From CAZKEW01 sp964580435 (GTDB lineage: Bacteria > Acidobacteriota > Aminicenantia > Aminicenantales > UBA8522): DNA of 39,323 nucleotides. Below are positions 1 to 7,761 of this stretch, piece by piece (positions within the stretch are counted from its first letter, which is position 1; each line of letters starts with the position of its first letter). Location of the stretch: the NCBI GenBank assembly GCA_964580435.1, contig CAZOKP010000016.1:1-39323 (forward strand). The letters are read 5' to 3'. The translations under genes and the position numbers were made by a program. The notes under the pieces were generated by a model. It searched no databases and had not been told where the DNA came from. It saw only the letters and a program-made list of their open reading frames with translations.

Positions 1-3
1 AAA

Positions 4-90
4 TGCCGAAGAGGGGACTCGAACCCCTACTCCCGTATACCAGGAACTAGCCCCTCAAGCTAGCGTGTCTGCCAATTCCACCACTTCGGC
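4..90 (-). tRNA. tRNA-Leu (anticodon GAG)
   Basis: On the minus strand the sequence folds as a type II tRNA with a long variable arm. The acceptor arm pairs GCCGAAG (84-90) with CTTCGGC (5-11), and the discriminator base is A at position 4. The anticodon stem CTAGC/GCTAG closes a seven-base loop TTGAGGG, so the anticodon is GAG. The T-arm carries GGTTCGAGTCC. CCA is not encoded. It lies six bases after secG, the same arrangement as secG-leuU in E. coli, where leuU also carries GAG. Confidence 0.95.
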
Positions 91-96
91 ATTCAT

Positions 97-522
97 TCAT
101 TTATTTGGGTTTTCTGTGGTCTCTTTTTTCGGCGTTTCTGGCTGAGCCGGCGGTTGTTGCTGCTGTTTTTGCTCGTCTTCCTTTTTCTTAGTGGCTGGAG
201 CAGTCGCAGGGGCCTGGGCTTCTTTCTTCACGTCCGTTGCGGCCGGAGCAGCCTGCTTTGTGGGCTCCTCTCCTCTGACAACCGACTTCTGGCCTTTAAG
301 GGACAGGATCCAGAGTCCCATGGATGTGATCATAAACAGCACGGCGCATATGGTTGTCACTTTGGAAAGGATGGTCGCCGTCCCCCGGGGTCCGAACGCC
401 GTCTGGCTGCCCGCGCCTCCGAAAGCTCCGGCCAGGTCAGCCGCCTTGCCGGATTGAAGCAGCACAGCGATAATGAGAATGATGCAAATAACAATATGAA
501 TAACAAGAATTATAGCGCTCAC
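97..522 (-). CDS. secG: SecG, preprotein translocase subunit
   Basis: SecG is the small subunit of the SecYEG protein-export channel in the inner membrane. The 141-residue product has the family layout: a first membrane segment at about 3-22, the cytoplasmic loop with LLQSGKAADLAGAFGG and the FGPRG motif near residues 22-47, and a second membrane segment at about 52-75. Beyond it is a long hydrophilic tail rich in A, P, K, E and Q, including a QKQQQQPP stretch, which is longer than in E. coli SecG and probably disordered. The start is GTG, overlapping the tpiA stop as GTGA, so the two are translationally coupled. It is the last protein gene of gapA-pgk-tpiA-secG. Confidence 0.95.
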   Translation of the reverse strand: MSAIILVIHIVICIILIIAVLLQSGKAADLAGAFGGAGSQTAFGPRGTATILSKVTTICAVLFMITSMGLWILSLKGQKSVVRGEEPTKQAAPAATDVKKEAQAPATAPATKKKEDEQKQQQQPPAQPETPKKETTENPNK

Positions 523-1301
523 TTTTTTTCCTTAAAAGCCTTAATGGCTTCTCTTGTAATCTGGATAAACGACTCAGCTTCAAGCGACGCCCCTCCGACG
601 AGGAAGCCGTCGATGTTTCTCTCGCTCAGGAGAGCATACGAATTCGCCGGCTTGACCGAGCCGCCGTAGAGGATTATAGCACAGTCGGCCAGGCCATTTC
701 CATACTTTTGGGCCAATCTTTCTCTGATATAAGCGTGGACTTCCTCGGCCTGGGCGGGGGTGGCTGTTTTTCCGGTGCCGATAGCCCAGATCGGCTCATA
801 GGCGATGATGATCTTGCGGAAGGCATCGGCATCGATTCCTTCGAGTCCTCCCTCAACCTGCCTGGAAACCTTGGTCATGGTTTCACTCCGCTCTCTTTCG
901 TCGAGAGATTCGCCGATGCAGACGATCGGCAAGAGCCCGAATTTCATGGCCGCCTTGATCTTCTTGTTGACGTCCGCATCCGTTTCCTGGAAATATTGGC
1001 GTCTTTCGGAATGTCCAATAATGACATAAAGGCATCCGCTATCCTTGAGCATCGGGCCGGAGATTTCCCCTGTATAGGCTCCTTTTTCTTCCCAAAACAG
1101 GTTTTGCCCGGCCAACCGAACCGAGCTCCCCACGAGAACCCTGCCGACCTCGTTCAAGGCTGTGTATGGCGGAGCGACCACCAATTCGGCCTCCTGAAGC
1201 CCCTGGCTGGCTTGGCCGATCGCCGCCGCCAACCCCCGCGCCTCAGCCGAGGTCATGTACATCTTCCAGTTTCCGGCGATAAAAGGGCGTCTATTTTTCA
1301 T
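519..1301 (-). CDS. tpiA: Triosephosphate isomerase
   Basis: This cytoplasmic glycolytic enzyme interconverts dihydroxyacetone phosphate and glyceraldehyde 3-phosphate. The product is 260 residues, the usual length. All catalytic residues are visible: Asn11 and Lys13 in GNWKM, His97 in GHSERR, and Glu169 in AYEPIWAIGTG. The phosphate-gripping loop and a C-terminal YGGSVKP also match. The open frame continues upstream for 72 codons, but that part is unlike the family and lies over the end of pgk. The ATG at 1301, just before FIAGNWKM, is the start. It overlaps the pgk stop by 11 bases, and its stop overlaps the secG start, so all three are probably coupled. Confidence 0.96.
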   Translation of the reverse strand: MKNRRPFIAGNWKMYMTSAEARGLAAAIGQASQGLQEAELVVAPPYTALNEVGRVLVGSSVRLAGQNLFWEEKGAYTGEISGPMLKDSGCLYVIIGHSERRQYFQETDADVNKKIKAAMKFGLLPIVCIGESLDERERSETMTKVSRQVEGGLEGIDADAFRKIIIAYEPIWAIGTGKTATPAQAEEVHAYIRERLAQKYGNGLADCAIILYGGSVKPANSYALLSERNIDGFLVGGASLEAESFIQITREAIKAFKEKK

Positions 1302-2475
1302 ATTCAAGCGCCTCAATCCCGGGAAGCGTCTCGTTGGCCAGGTATTCGAGAGACGCTCCTCCGCCTGTTGAGATATGAGAAATTTTCTTGCTGACCCCTG
1401 CCTTTTCGATGGCAGCGATGGAATCTCCACCGCCGACAATAGAAACGGCTTTTGAGGCGGCCACGGCTTCAGCGATTTTAATCGTCCCCCGGGAGAACTT
1501 ATCGATCTCAAAGACACCCAGAGGGCCGTTCCAAAAAATCGTCTTGGCCTCGGCGATTATTTTGCTATATTCGGCCACAGTTTTCGGTCCAATATCAACG
1601 GCCATCCAATCTGCGGGAAAAGGAAAGGAATCGGCCAGCCTGGTCTGGGCGTCTTTGTCGATGCCAGTGGCCAGGAGATGGTCCAAGGGGAGAAAAAAGT
1701 TCACTTTCTTTTCTTTGGCTTTCTTGAGGATCTCCTGCGCAAGCGCCAATTTGTCGTCCTCGACGAGCGATTTCCCCACCTCATATCCCTGGGCCTTGAA
1801 AAACGTGTAAGCCATCGCTCCGCCGATGAGAATATTGTCGGCTTTGTTCAGAAGATTCTGGATGACATCAATCTTATCAGAGACTTTTGCGCCGCCGAGA
1901 ATAGCGACGTACGGCTTGGCGGGCGAATGGATGGCTTTGCTCAGGTACTCCACCTCTTTCTCGAGGAGAAAGCCAGCCGCTTTTTCCTTCACGAACTGGG
2001 TGATGGCTGCAACAGAAGCGTGGGCGCGATGGCAGGAGCCAAAAGCATCATTGACATAGCAATCAATGTCCAGGGCGAGCTTCTGGGCGAATCCTGCGTC
2101 GTTGGCTGTTTCCTCGGGATGGAACCGGAGATTTTCGAGGAGGAGGACCTGCCCGGGCTTGAGTTCCTGTTTGAGCTTGTCAACGGCCTCGCCAATGCAG
2201 TCAGGCGCCATGAGGACATCGGCCGAGATAAGTTCGCCGAGCCTTTTGGCTGCCGGCTTGAGGCTCATCTTGGGGTCCGGTTTTCCCTTCGGCCGACCGA
2301 GATGGGAGGCAAGAACAAGCTTGACGCCCCGGCCGATGAGGTAATTGATCGTAGGAAGGGAGGCCTTGATCCGGGCGTCATTGCGAATATTCCCGTTATC
2401 ATCCAGAGGGACGTTGAAATCCACCCGGAGAAAGACCATTTTGCCTTTATAGTCCAAATCCTCAAGATGCTTCAT
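1291..2475 (-). CDS. pgk: Phosphoglycerate kinase
   Basis: This glycolytic enzyme transfers phosphate from 1,3-bisphosphoglycerate to ADP. The 394-residue product is standard length. It shows the N-terminal LRVDFNVPLD signature, the substrate-binding SHLGRPKG segment, the GGAKVSDKI motif and the C-terminal nucleotide-binding GGGDSIAAI. The ATG at 2475 is chosen because MKHLEDLDYKGK aligns with family N-termini, although the frame is open further upstream. A GGTGA ribosome-binding sequence sits inside the last codons of the preceding gap gene, five bases of intergenic DNA away. The order gap-pgk-tpi is a common glycolytic operon. Confidence 0.96.
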   Translation of the reverse strand: MKHLEDLDYKGKMVFLRVDFNVPLDDNGNIRNDARIKASLPTINYLIGRGVKLVLASHLGRPKGKPDPKMSLKPAAKRLGELISADVLMAPDCIGEAVDKLKQELKPGQVLLLENLRFHPEETANDAGFAQKLALDIDCYVNDAFGSCHRAHASVAAITQFVKEKAAGFLLEKEVEYLSKAIHSPAKPYVAILGGAKVSDKIDVIQNLLNKADNILIGGAMAYTFFKAQGYEVGKSLVEDDKLALAQEILKKAKEKKVNFFLPLDHLLATGIDKDAQTRLADSFPFPADWMAVDIGPKTVAEYSKIIAEAKTIFWNGPLGVFEIDKFSRGTIKIAEAVAASKAVSIVGGGDSIAAIEKAGVSKKISHISTGGGASLEYLANETLPGIEALEYEK

Positions 2476-2480
2476 CGTTG

Positions 2481-3405
2481 TCACCGTGAAATGTAATTGA
2501 TCAGGTCGGCGAGCCGGCGGGAATACCCCCATTCATTATCATACCAGGCGAAGACTTTGACCAGGGTTTCGTCCATGACTCGAGTCAAATCGCCGTCGAC
2601 GATGGCGGAGTGCGGGTTGTGCAGAAAATCAACGGACACAAGGGGCTCCATGGTGAAATCGAGAATACCCTTGAGTTTTCCTTCGGCCGCTTTCTTGAAG
2701 GCTTCGTTGACCTCTTTATCATTAGTCTTTTTCTTGAGGATGGCGACAAAATCGACGAGAGAAACATCGGTGGTCGGAACGCGGATGGAGACTCCATCAA
2801 TTTTGCCCTTGAGCTCGGGCAGCACCAGGCCCACAGCCTTGGCGGCGCCGGTAGTAGTTGGTATTTGAGAAACAGCCGCAGCCCTGGCCCGCCGAAGGTC
2901 TTTGTGCGGTTGATCGAGGATCTTCTGGTCATTGGTGTAGGCATGGATTGTGGTCATGAATCCTTTTTCGACGCCGAATGCTTCGTGAAGGACCTTGACG
3001 ACCGGAGCCAGACAATTTGTAGTGCAGGAAGCGTTGGAAAGGACGTGATGTTTGGAAGGGTCGTAAGTGCGCTCGTTAACCCCCATGACAATGGTCGCGT
3101 CGGGGTCTGTGGCGGGAGCCGAGAAAATGACTTTCTTGGCGCCCCCCTGCATGTGCTTAAGGGCTTCCTCTTTTTTCTTGAATATTCCGGTCGCCTCGAC
3201 CACAACCCAGATCCCATGTTTCCCCCAGGGAAGATTGGCCGGGTCTTTTTCAGCGAAAACTTTTATTTCTTTGCCATTCACGACGATGGCGTCAGCGGTA
3301 GCCTTGACGTCGGCTTCGAAAGTCCCCAGGACCGAGTCATATTTCAAAAGGTGGGCCAGTGTTTTCGCATCGGTGATATCATTCACCGCCACATATTCAA
3401 GGTTT
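2481..3405 (-). CDS. gapA: Glyceraldehyde-3-phosphate dehydrogenase (5' end lost in assembly gap)
   Basis: This NAD-dependent enzyme oxidises glyceraldehyde 3-phosphate to 1,3-bisphosphoglycerate. The frame is open to the edge of the N gap at 3405 and begins with NLEYVAVNDITDAKTLAHLL, which corresponds to about residue 26 of family members. About 25-30 N-terminal residues, carrying the GxGRIGR dinucleotide-binding motif, are therefore hidden in the gap. The catalytic cysteine lies in SNASCTTNCLAP, followed by the usual HAYTNDQ, RRARAAA and WYDNEWGYS segments. It is the first gene of the glycolytic operon, so the operon promoter is also in the gap. Confidence 0.95.
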
Positions 3406-3505
3406 NNNNNNNNNNNNNNNNNNNNNNNNNNNNNNNNNNNNNNNNNNNNNNNNNNNNNNNNNNNNNNNNNNNNNNNNNNNNNNNNNNNNNNNNNNNNNNN
3501 NNNNN
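3406..3505. other. Assembly gap (100 N)
   Basis: A run of exactly 100 N, the usual placeholder for a gap of unknown size. The flanking genes run away from each other. gapA lacks about 25-30 residues and the NAD(P)HX repair gene lacks roughly the first 110, so well over 400 bases should be missing if the join is right. Confidence 0.98.
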
Positions 3506-4705
3506 CTCCAGGAGGCGACGATCATTGTCGATGCCATCTTCGGCACGGGACTCGTCGAGGCTGCTGACGGGATTTATGCCCGGGCCATAAACGATATCAA
3601 TAAATCAGGCGCCTTCAAGCTCGCTATCGACATTCCTTCCGGACTTTCCTCGGACTCCTTTGAGATCATCGGACCTGCGGTTAAGGCAGACCTGACTGTG
3701 ACCCTCGCAGCGCCCAAGATCGCTCACATTTTTCCGCCGGCGGAAGAAATAGTGGGAGATTTTCTGGTCGCGGACATCAGCGTTCCACGGCGCCTGCTTG
3801 AAGATCCGAACCTCAGGTTGGAGCTGGTGGACAAGGCCGACATCCTGCCAGCGTTCAAAAAAAGAAAGAATGATACCCATAAAGGAAGCTACGGCCATCT
3901 CTTCATTGTCTCCGGCTCTCTCGGAAAAACCGGAGCGGCGACCATGGCGGCCAAAGCAGCATTAAAGACAGGAGCCGGTCTTGTGACCGTTGGGACTCCC
4001 GTAAGCTGCCTGCCCATTGTCGCCCGATCAATGGTCGAGCTGATGACCGAGCCTTTAGAAGAAACCAAGCAAAGGACGATTTCCGCCGAAGCATTGTCCA
4101 GAACGTTGAATCTTATTAAAGGGAAAGACGCCCTTCTGCTCGGCCCCGGAATCTCCACAAACGAAGCAACAGCTCAATTCGTCTGGAGGCTCATCCCAAA
4201 AATCAATATTCCCGTTGTGCTCGACGCCGACGGGTTAAACTTACTGGGTCAAAAGCGCGATCTCCTGAAAAGACTCCCGAAGCCGGCGATCCTTACTCCC
4301 CATCCAGGCGAGTTCGCGCGGCTAATCGATCTCCCCATCGCCGAGGTTCTCGCCAAAAGACTCGAGCTTGTGCCTGCTTTTGCCAAAGGATACGGCGTCT
4401 ATCTTGTGCTTAAAGGATACAGGACTCTTGTCGGAGCTCCGGACGGCCGGGTCTTCATCAATCCGACGGGAAACCCGGGCATGGCGACAGGTGGGTCGGG
4501 AGACGTGCTCAGCGGCATGATCGCGTCTATGCTTATGCAGCTGCGCGACCCTCTTCTGGCTGCGATCGCGGCCGTCTACATCCATGGCCTGAGCGGGGAT
4601 ATGGCGGCTCAGAAAATAGGTGAGAGAGCTCTTGTCGCCGGAGATCTTATCCGCTTCCTGCCCCAGGCGTTGAAAACGATGGAGGACAAGGCTGAAGCTT
4701 CGTAG
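3506..4705 (+). CDS. nnr: Bifunctional NAD(P)H-hydrate epimerase / ADP-dependent NAD(P)HX dehydratase (5' partial)
   Basis: This enzyme repairs hydrated NADH and NADPH. The N-terminal YjeF_N-type domain epimerises the R and S forms, and the C-terminal domain dehydrates the S form using ADP. The frame is open from the gap edge: the remaining epimerase part shows VDAIFGTGL and the AIDIPSGLSSD motif. The dehydratase domain begins near KGSYGHLFIVSG and contains AALKTGAGLVTVGTP, HPGEFARL and NPTGNPGMATGGSGDVLSGMI, the last with the catalytic Asp region. About 110 N-terminal residues are missing in the gap. It is followed by tsaE, as in E. coli yjeF-yjeE, which supports the assignment. Confidence 0.93.
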   Translation, partial: LQEATIIVDAIFGTGLVEAADGIYARAINDINKSGAFKLAIDIPSGLSSDSFEIIGPAVKADLTVTLAAPKIAHIFPPAEEIVGDFLVADISVPRRLLEDPNLRLELVDKADILPAFKKRKNDTHKGSYGHLFIVSGSLGKTGAATMAAKAALKTGAGLVTVGTPVSCLPIVARSMVELMTEPLEETKQRTISAEALSRTLNLIKGKDALLLGPGISTNEATAQFVWRLIPKINIPVVLDADGLNLLGQKRDLLKRLPKPAILTPHPGEFARLIDLPIAEVLAKRLELVPAFAKGYGVYLVLKGYRTLVGAPDGRVFINPTGNPGMATGGSGDVLSGMIASMLMQLRDPLLAAIAAVYIHGLSGDMAAQKIGERALVAGDLIRFLPQALKTMEDKAEAS

Positions 4706-4727
4706 ATTGCGGTCAATAGCCCGCCCC

Positions 4728-5201
4728 ATGAAGAAAACAAGATCGAAAAGGGAAATTGATCCAGCGTCCTCCATTCTCTCTCATTCCGAAGAAGAGACTT
4801 TTCTTGTGGCCAAAAAAATGGCCGGGCGGTTTAAAGGCAAGGAGGTCGTTCTTCTCATCGGCGAGCTCGGCGCGGGAAAAACGATCTTCGCCAAGGGCCT
4901 AGCTTCAGGCCTGGGGATAAACGATATCGGCCAGGTCTCCAGTCCGTCGTACACAATTCTCAACATCTACAAGGGCAGGTTCCCGATTTATCATTTTGAC
5001 CTGTATCGCCTGGAGAAAAATGCGGAAATCCTTGATTTGGGGTGGGAAGATTACCTGGATATGGGAGTCGTGGTCGTGGAGTGGGGAGAAAAAATCCAGT
5101 TCGACCTCAAAGCCTATAAAACCATTCGGGTCATTATCAAGAAGGGAAGAGGCGACAACCGAAAAATCACCCTAATTGGGGTCACAATATCAATTCTCTA
5201 A
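4728..5201 (+). CDS. tsaE: TsaE, tRNA threonylcarbamoyladenosine biosynthesis ATPase
   Basis: TsaE is the P-loop ATPase that works with TsaB and TsaD to make the t6A modification at position 37 of ANN-decoding tRNAs. The product is 157 residues from the ATG at 4728. A TTG at 4707, two bases after the nnr stop, would add seven residues and cannot be excluded, since neither start has a good ribosome-binding site. It shows the Walker A motif GELGAGKT, then SSPSYTILNIY, the HFDLYRL segment and the family's VVVEWGEK motif. The two genes are almost contiguous and probably co-transcribed. Confidence 0.93.
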   Translation: MKKTRSKREIDPASSILSHSEEETFLVAKKMAGRFKGKEVVLLIGELGAGKTIFAKGLASGLGINDIGQVSSPSYTILNIYKGRFPIYHFDLYRLEKNAEILDLGWEDYLDMGVVVVEWGEKIQFDLKAYKTIRVIIKKGRGDNRKITLIGVTISIL

Positions 5202-5238
5202 ATCTGGGGGCGAGCGTTTATTTTCATATAATGAGAAT

Positions 5239-5335
5239 GGGTCCTGTCACAGCGCGTCCCCATCCGTCCTCGCTGAAGACCCCCCCACCCGCCACCATTC
5301 GCTCGGACGTTCCGGGGACTGACGCTGTGCCACCC
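5239..5335 (-). repeat. Dispersed palindromic repeat, copy 1
   Basis: A 97-base element lies between the convergent ends of tsaE and thiE. Its ends are imperfect inverted repeats: a GGGTCCTGTCACAGCG arm at 5239-5254, and CGCTGTGCCACCC at the other end. An inner GTCCC/GGGAC pair adds to the stem. In reverse complement it aligns with 29190-29281, sharing AGCGAATGG, the G-rich stretch ending in GGGTCTT, AGCGAGGA, GGGGACG and the GTGACAGGACCC terminus. It resembles REP or small non-autonomous elements; no transposase is visible in the window. Confidence 0.8.
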
Positions 5336-5358
5336 ATTTTTTTATGAATAAAACAAGA

Positions 5359-6030
5359 TCACTTCATTAAGTTTACCTTTCCTATCGCCTCTATAAGTTC
5401 AGTAGCCGCTGCGCGCGGATTTTGCGCGGCGGCGATGGCTGAGATCACGGCAACGCCGCTGGCCCCCGCAGAGATAACGTCGCCGACATTGGCAACATTA
5501 ATTCCCCCGATCGCCAGGATAGGGATCTTTGTTTTTTCCCTAATCTCTCTGATTCCCTCCAGGCCCAAAACAGGCGGAACATCGATTTTTGATGAGGTCG
5601 GAAAAATCGGCCCAACTCCCAAGTAATCAGCCCCTTCCTTTTCTGCGGCCCTGGCTTCATCAAGAGTGCTGACAGAAATACCTATGATCTTCTTTTTCCC
5701 AAGGATCTTCCGGGCGTAGGGGAGAGGCATGTCTGTCTGTCCCAGATGAACCCCGCCGGCCTCACAGGCCGAGGCAATATCAACCCGGTCATTGATGATC
5801 AAGGGGATTTTTCGGGCCCGCAATAATTCGGCCGCCTTGATCACGACCTGAAGGAACTCCCGAGTATCCCTTTTTTTGGTCCGAAGCTGGATGAGCGTGG
5901 CGCCGCCGGCAACAGCTTCGCCGATAATATGAAGCACATCCATTCCCGCCAATGCTTCCGTATCCGCAATAAAGCAGAGCCGCCAATCGATTCGTGAACG
6001 GAGCCCGCGCGACAAAATGACCTTATTCAT
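5359..6030 (-). CDS. thiE: Thiamine-phosphate synthase
   Basis: ThiE couples HMP pyrophosphate with thiazole phosphate to make thiamine monophosphate. The 223-residue product is a TIM barrel with family motifs in order: LIQLRTKK near residue 50, the Mg/pyrophosphate-binding INDRVDIA, GVHLGQTDMP, YLGVGPIFPTSSK, PILAIGGI and GASGVAVISAI. The ATG at 6030 gives a normal length. No other thiamine gene and no TPP-riboswitch-like sequence was seen upstream, so regulation cannot be inferred. It follows the purine permease on the same strand, 185 bases downstream, separated by an inverted-repeat element. Confidence 0.94.
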   Translation of the reverse strand: MNKVILSRGLRSRIDWRLCFIADTEALAGMDVLHIIGEAVAGGATLIQLRTKKRDTREFLQVVIKAAELLRARKIPLIINDRVDIASACEAGGVHLGQTDMPLPYARKILGKKKIIGISVSTLDEARAAEKEGADYLGVGPIFPTSSKIDVPPVLGLEGIREIREKTKIPILAIGGINVANVGDVISAGASGVAVISAIAAAQNPRAAATELIEAIGKVNLMK

Positions 6031-6129
6031 AGCAGCCTGATTTCATCCCAAATTATACCCAAAATTCGAGGCGCTAATCCAATTTCTGGCATCCTCGAGC
6101 ACGGAACCTCCGGCAGAATCGTGGCGGGT

Positions 6130-6207
6130 GAGAGGTCCCCAGTCAATTGGGGGACACCAGACTTAATTCATCCACTCGGTTGATGTTCCCCGATTCATTG
6201 TCCCCTC
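6130..6207. repeat. Imperfect long inverted repeat between the permease and thiE
   Basis: Two arms of about 24 bases face each other. The left arm contains GTCAATTGGGGGACA and the right arm TGTTCCCCGATTCATTG. The reverse complement of the right arm matches the left at most positions near CAATxxxGGGGxACA. A short hairpin GTCCCC/GGGGAC is nested in the left arm. It starts nine bases after the permease stop on the minus strand, so it could end that transcript, or it may be a REP-like element unrelated to the family at 5239. Confidence 0.5.
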
Positions 6208-6215
6208 TTCTTAGT

Positions 6216-7601
6216 TTAATGCGGCAGCCCGAAGACATAATACATTAGACAAAGCAGCCCCAGCACGACCGCCCCCGCGTTGAGCTCTTTCCAGCGCCCT
6301 GCCAGCACTTTAAATAGGGGGTAGAGGACAAGCCCAGCTGTCAACCCATTGGCGATATTGTAGGTGAAAATCATCATGACGATCGTAGCAAAAGAAGGGA
6401 TCACCTCTGCGAGGTCGTTAAAATCGATCTTTTTAATAGAGCCGATCATCAGCACACCCACCGCGATAAGGGCCGGGCCATAAGCATATCGCAGGTGCTG
6501 CAAAGGCTGAATCAAAGGTATGAAAAATAGAGACACGACAAAAAGCAACGCTGTCGTCACGGCCGCAAGCCCCGTCCTGGCGCCTTCGCGGATGCCGGTG
6601 GCCGATTCGATATAGGCGCCGCTGGTTGAAGTCCCGACCGTGGCGCTGAACACGCACGTCACCGCATCCACCATCATGGGACGCTCGATGTTGGGAAAGT
6701 TGCCTTTTTCGTCAACCATGTTGCCCGCCGCGCCCACGCCCACCAGCGTTCCCAGTGTATCCAGAAAGCCCATGAGAAAAAGCGTGAGGAGGATCGGCAG
6801 CATACTGAGCTTGAGCATTCCTAATATGTCCAGCTTAAAGGCAATCGCCTCCAGACTGAATTCGCCGACGAAAGGAAGCGCCGCAACAGCGCGCGGAGCT
6901 TCTCCCAGTCCCGTCACGTATCCCAGCACGGCGGTGGCTGCGATTCCAAGAAGGATTCCGCCCCGGATTCTGTGATACAGCAAAATGCTGATGATCAGGA
7001 AACCGAGGAGCGCCAGGAGAACTTGGGGCGACCGAAGATCCCCGATCTTGACGGGCACATCGGGAGCAGAGAGCACGGAGGCGCCGCTCCGGAGAAGCTT
7101 CTCCGGCGGCATTCCGGCTACGGAACTGGTCACGATCCCGGTTTCATACAGCCCGATAAATGCTAAATACAACCCAATTCCGACGGCAAAACTGTGTTTC
7201 AGGCTCGAGGAGATGGAGTTGGCCAGCCACGACCGGACCCGCAGAAGAGTAATGAGCGCGAATACAAGTCCGCTGATAAAGACCGCGCCAAGCCGCTGCT
7301 GCCAGCCTATTCCCATCAACGCCAGCCCGAAGGCTATGAACGCGTTCTCCCCCATGTAGGGAGCCACAGCGATGGGCCGATTCGCATAAAAACCCATCAA
7401 AAGCGAGCCAAAGGCCGCCGCCAGAATCGTCGCGACCGTGCTCGGACCCTGAGGGATTCCGGCAAAGCTCAAGATCGCCGGATTGACAACGATAATATAG
7501 GCCATCGTGACGAAGGTCGTCGCTCCCCCCAAGATTTCGGTCCGGACCGTGGTCCCGTTTTCTCGCAGTTTAAAGAGACGCTCTGTGATCGGAAAAGGCA
7601 T
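6216..7601 (-). CDS. NCS2/AzgA-type purine permease
   Basis: A 461-residue polytopic inner-membrane transporter, probably a proton symporter for guanine, hypoxanthine or adenine. The N-terminus shows the AzgA-family signature: TEILGGATTFVTMAYIIVVNP, then PYMGENAFIAFG. The later GFLDTLGTLVGVG segment and the GTSTSGAYIESATGI segment line the substrate site in this family. About twelve membrane spans are expected from the hydrophobic pattern. It is transcribed divergently from apt, which salvages the imported base, so the pair makes functional sense. The exact base cannot be told from sequence alone. Confidence 0.9.
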   Translation of the reverse strand: MPFPITERLFKLRENGTTVRTEILGGATTFVTMAYIIVVNPAILSFAGIPQGPSTVATILAAAFGSLLMGFYANRPIAVAPYMGENAFIAFGLALMGIGWQQRLGAVFISGLVFALITLLRVRSWLANSISSSLKHSFAVGIGLYLAFIGLYETGIVTSSVAGMPPEKLLRSGASVLSAPDVPVKIGDLRSPQVLLALLGFLIISILLYHRIRGGILLGIAATAVLGYVTGLGEAPRAVAALPFVGEFSLEAIAFKLDILGMLKLSMLPILLTLFLMGFLDTLGTLVGVGAAGNMVDEKGNFPNIERPMMVDAVTCVFSATVGTSTSGAYIESATGIREGARTGLAAVTTALLFVVSLFFIPLIQPLQHLRYAYGPALIAVGVLMIGSIKKIDFNDLAEVIPSFATIVMMIFTYNIANGLTAGLVLYPLFKVLAGRWKELNAGAVVLGLLCLMYYVFGLPH

Positions 7602-7655
7602 ATTAAGCCTCCTCCTCTGGATTCATTTTTGATTCAAGCTCAATAGGCTAAGTCG

Positions 7656-7692
7656 CTCCGGAAAGATATATCCGGAAAAACACGAATGTCAA
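7656..7692 (-). promoter_or_regulatory. Permease promoter with overlapping inverted repeat
   Basis: On the minus strand TTGACA (7687-7692) is followed after 16 bases by TATATC (7665-7670), a good -35/-10 pair for the permease gene. The -10 lies between two copies of TCCGGA (7656-7661 and 7670-7675) separated by eight bases, a dyad that could be an operator. Confidence 0.6.
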
Positions 7693-7703
7693 GCAGGCCG
7701 TTG

Positions 7704-7732
7704 TTGACAGAAGGGCGTTTTTGGCTTTTAAT
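7704..7732 (+). promoter_or_regulatory. Sigma-70-type promoter of apt
   Basis: A consensus TTGACA (7704-7709) is followed by a 17-base spacer and TTTAAT (7727-7732), placing transcription start about 20 bases before the apt ATG. It lies back-to-back with the permease promoter in the same 160-base region. Confidence 0.7.
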
Positions 7733-7761
7733 GAAGGCGCTTTCATTGGAGAGGAAAAGGC

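Noticed and set aside
1302..1517. 72-codon N-terminal extension of tpiA
   Set aside because: It overlies the end of pgk, has no family similarity, and the ATG at 1301 sits just before the conserved GNWKM segment.
6031..6215. TPP riboswitch upstream of thiE
   Set aside because: No CUGAGA-type core or paired ACCUGAUC-like segment is visible; the region is taken up by an inverted repeat.
7602..7761. Purine riboswitch between the permease and apt
   Set aside because: The short leaders leave no room for the three-helix aptamer, and its conserved loops are not seen.
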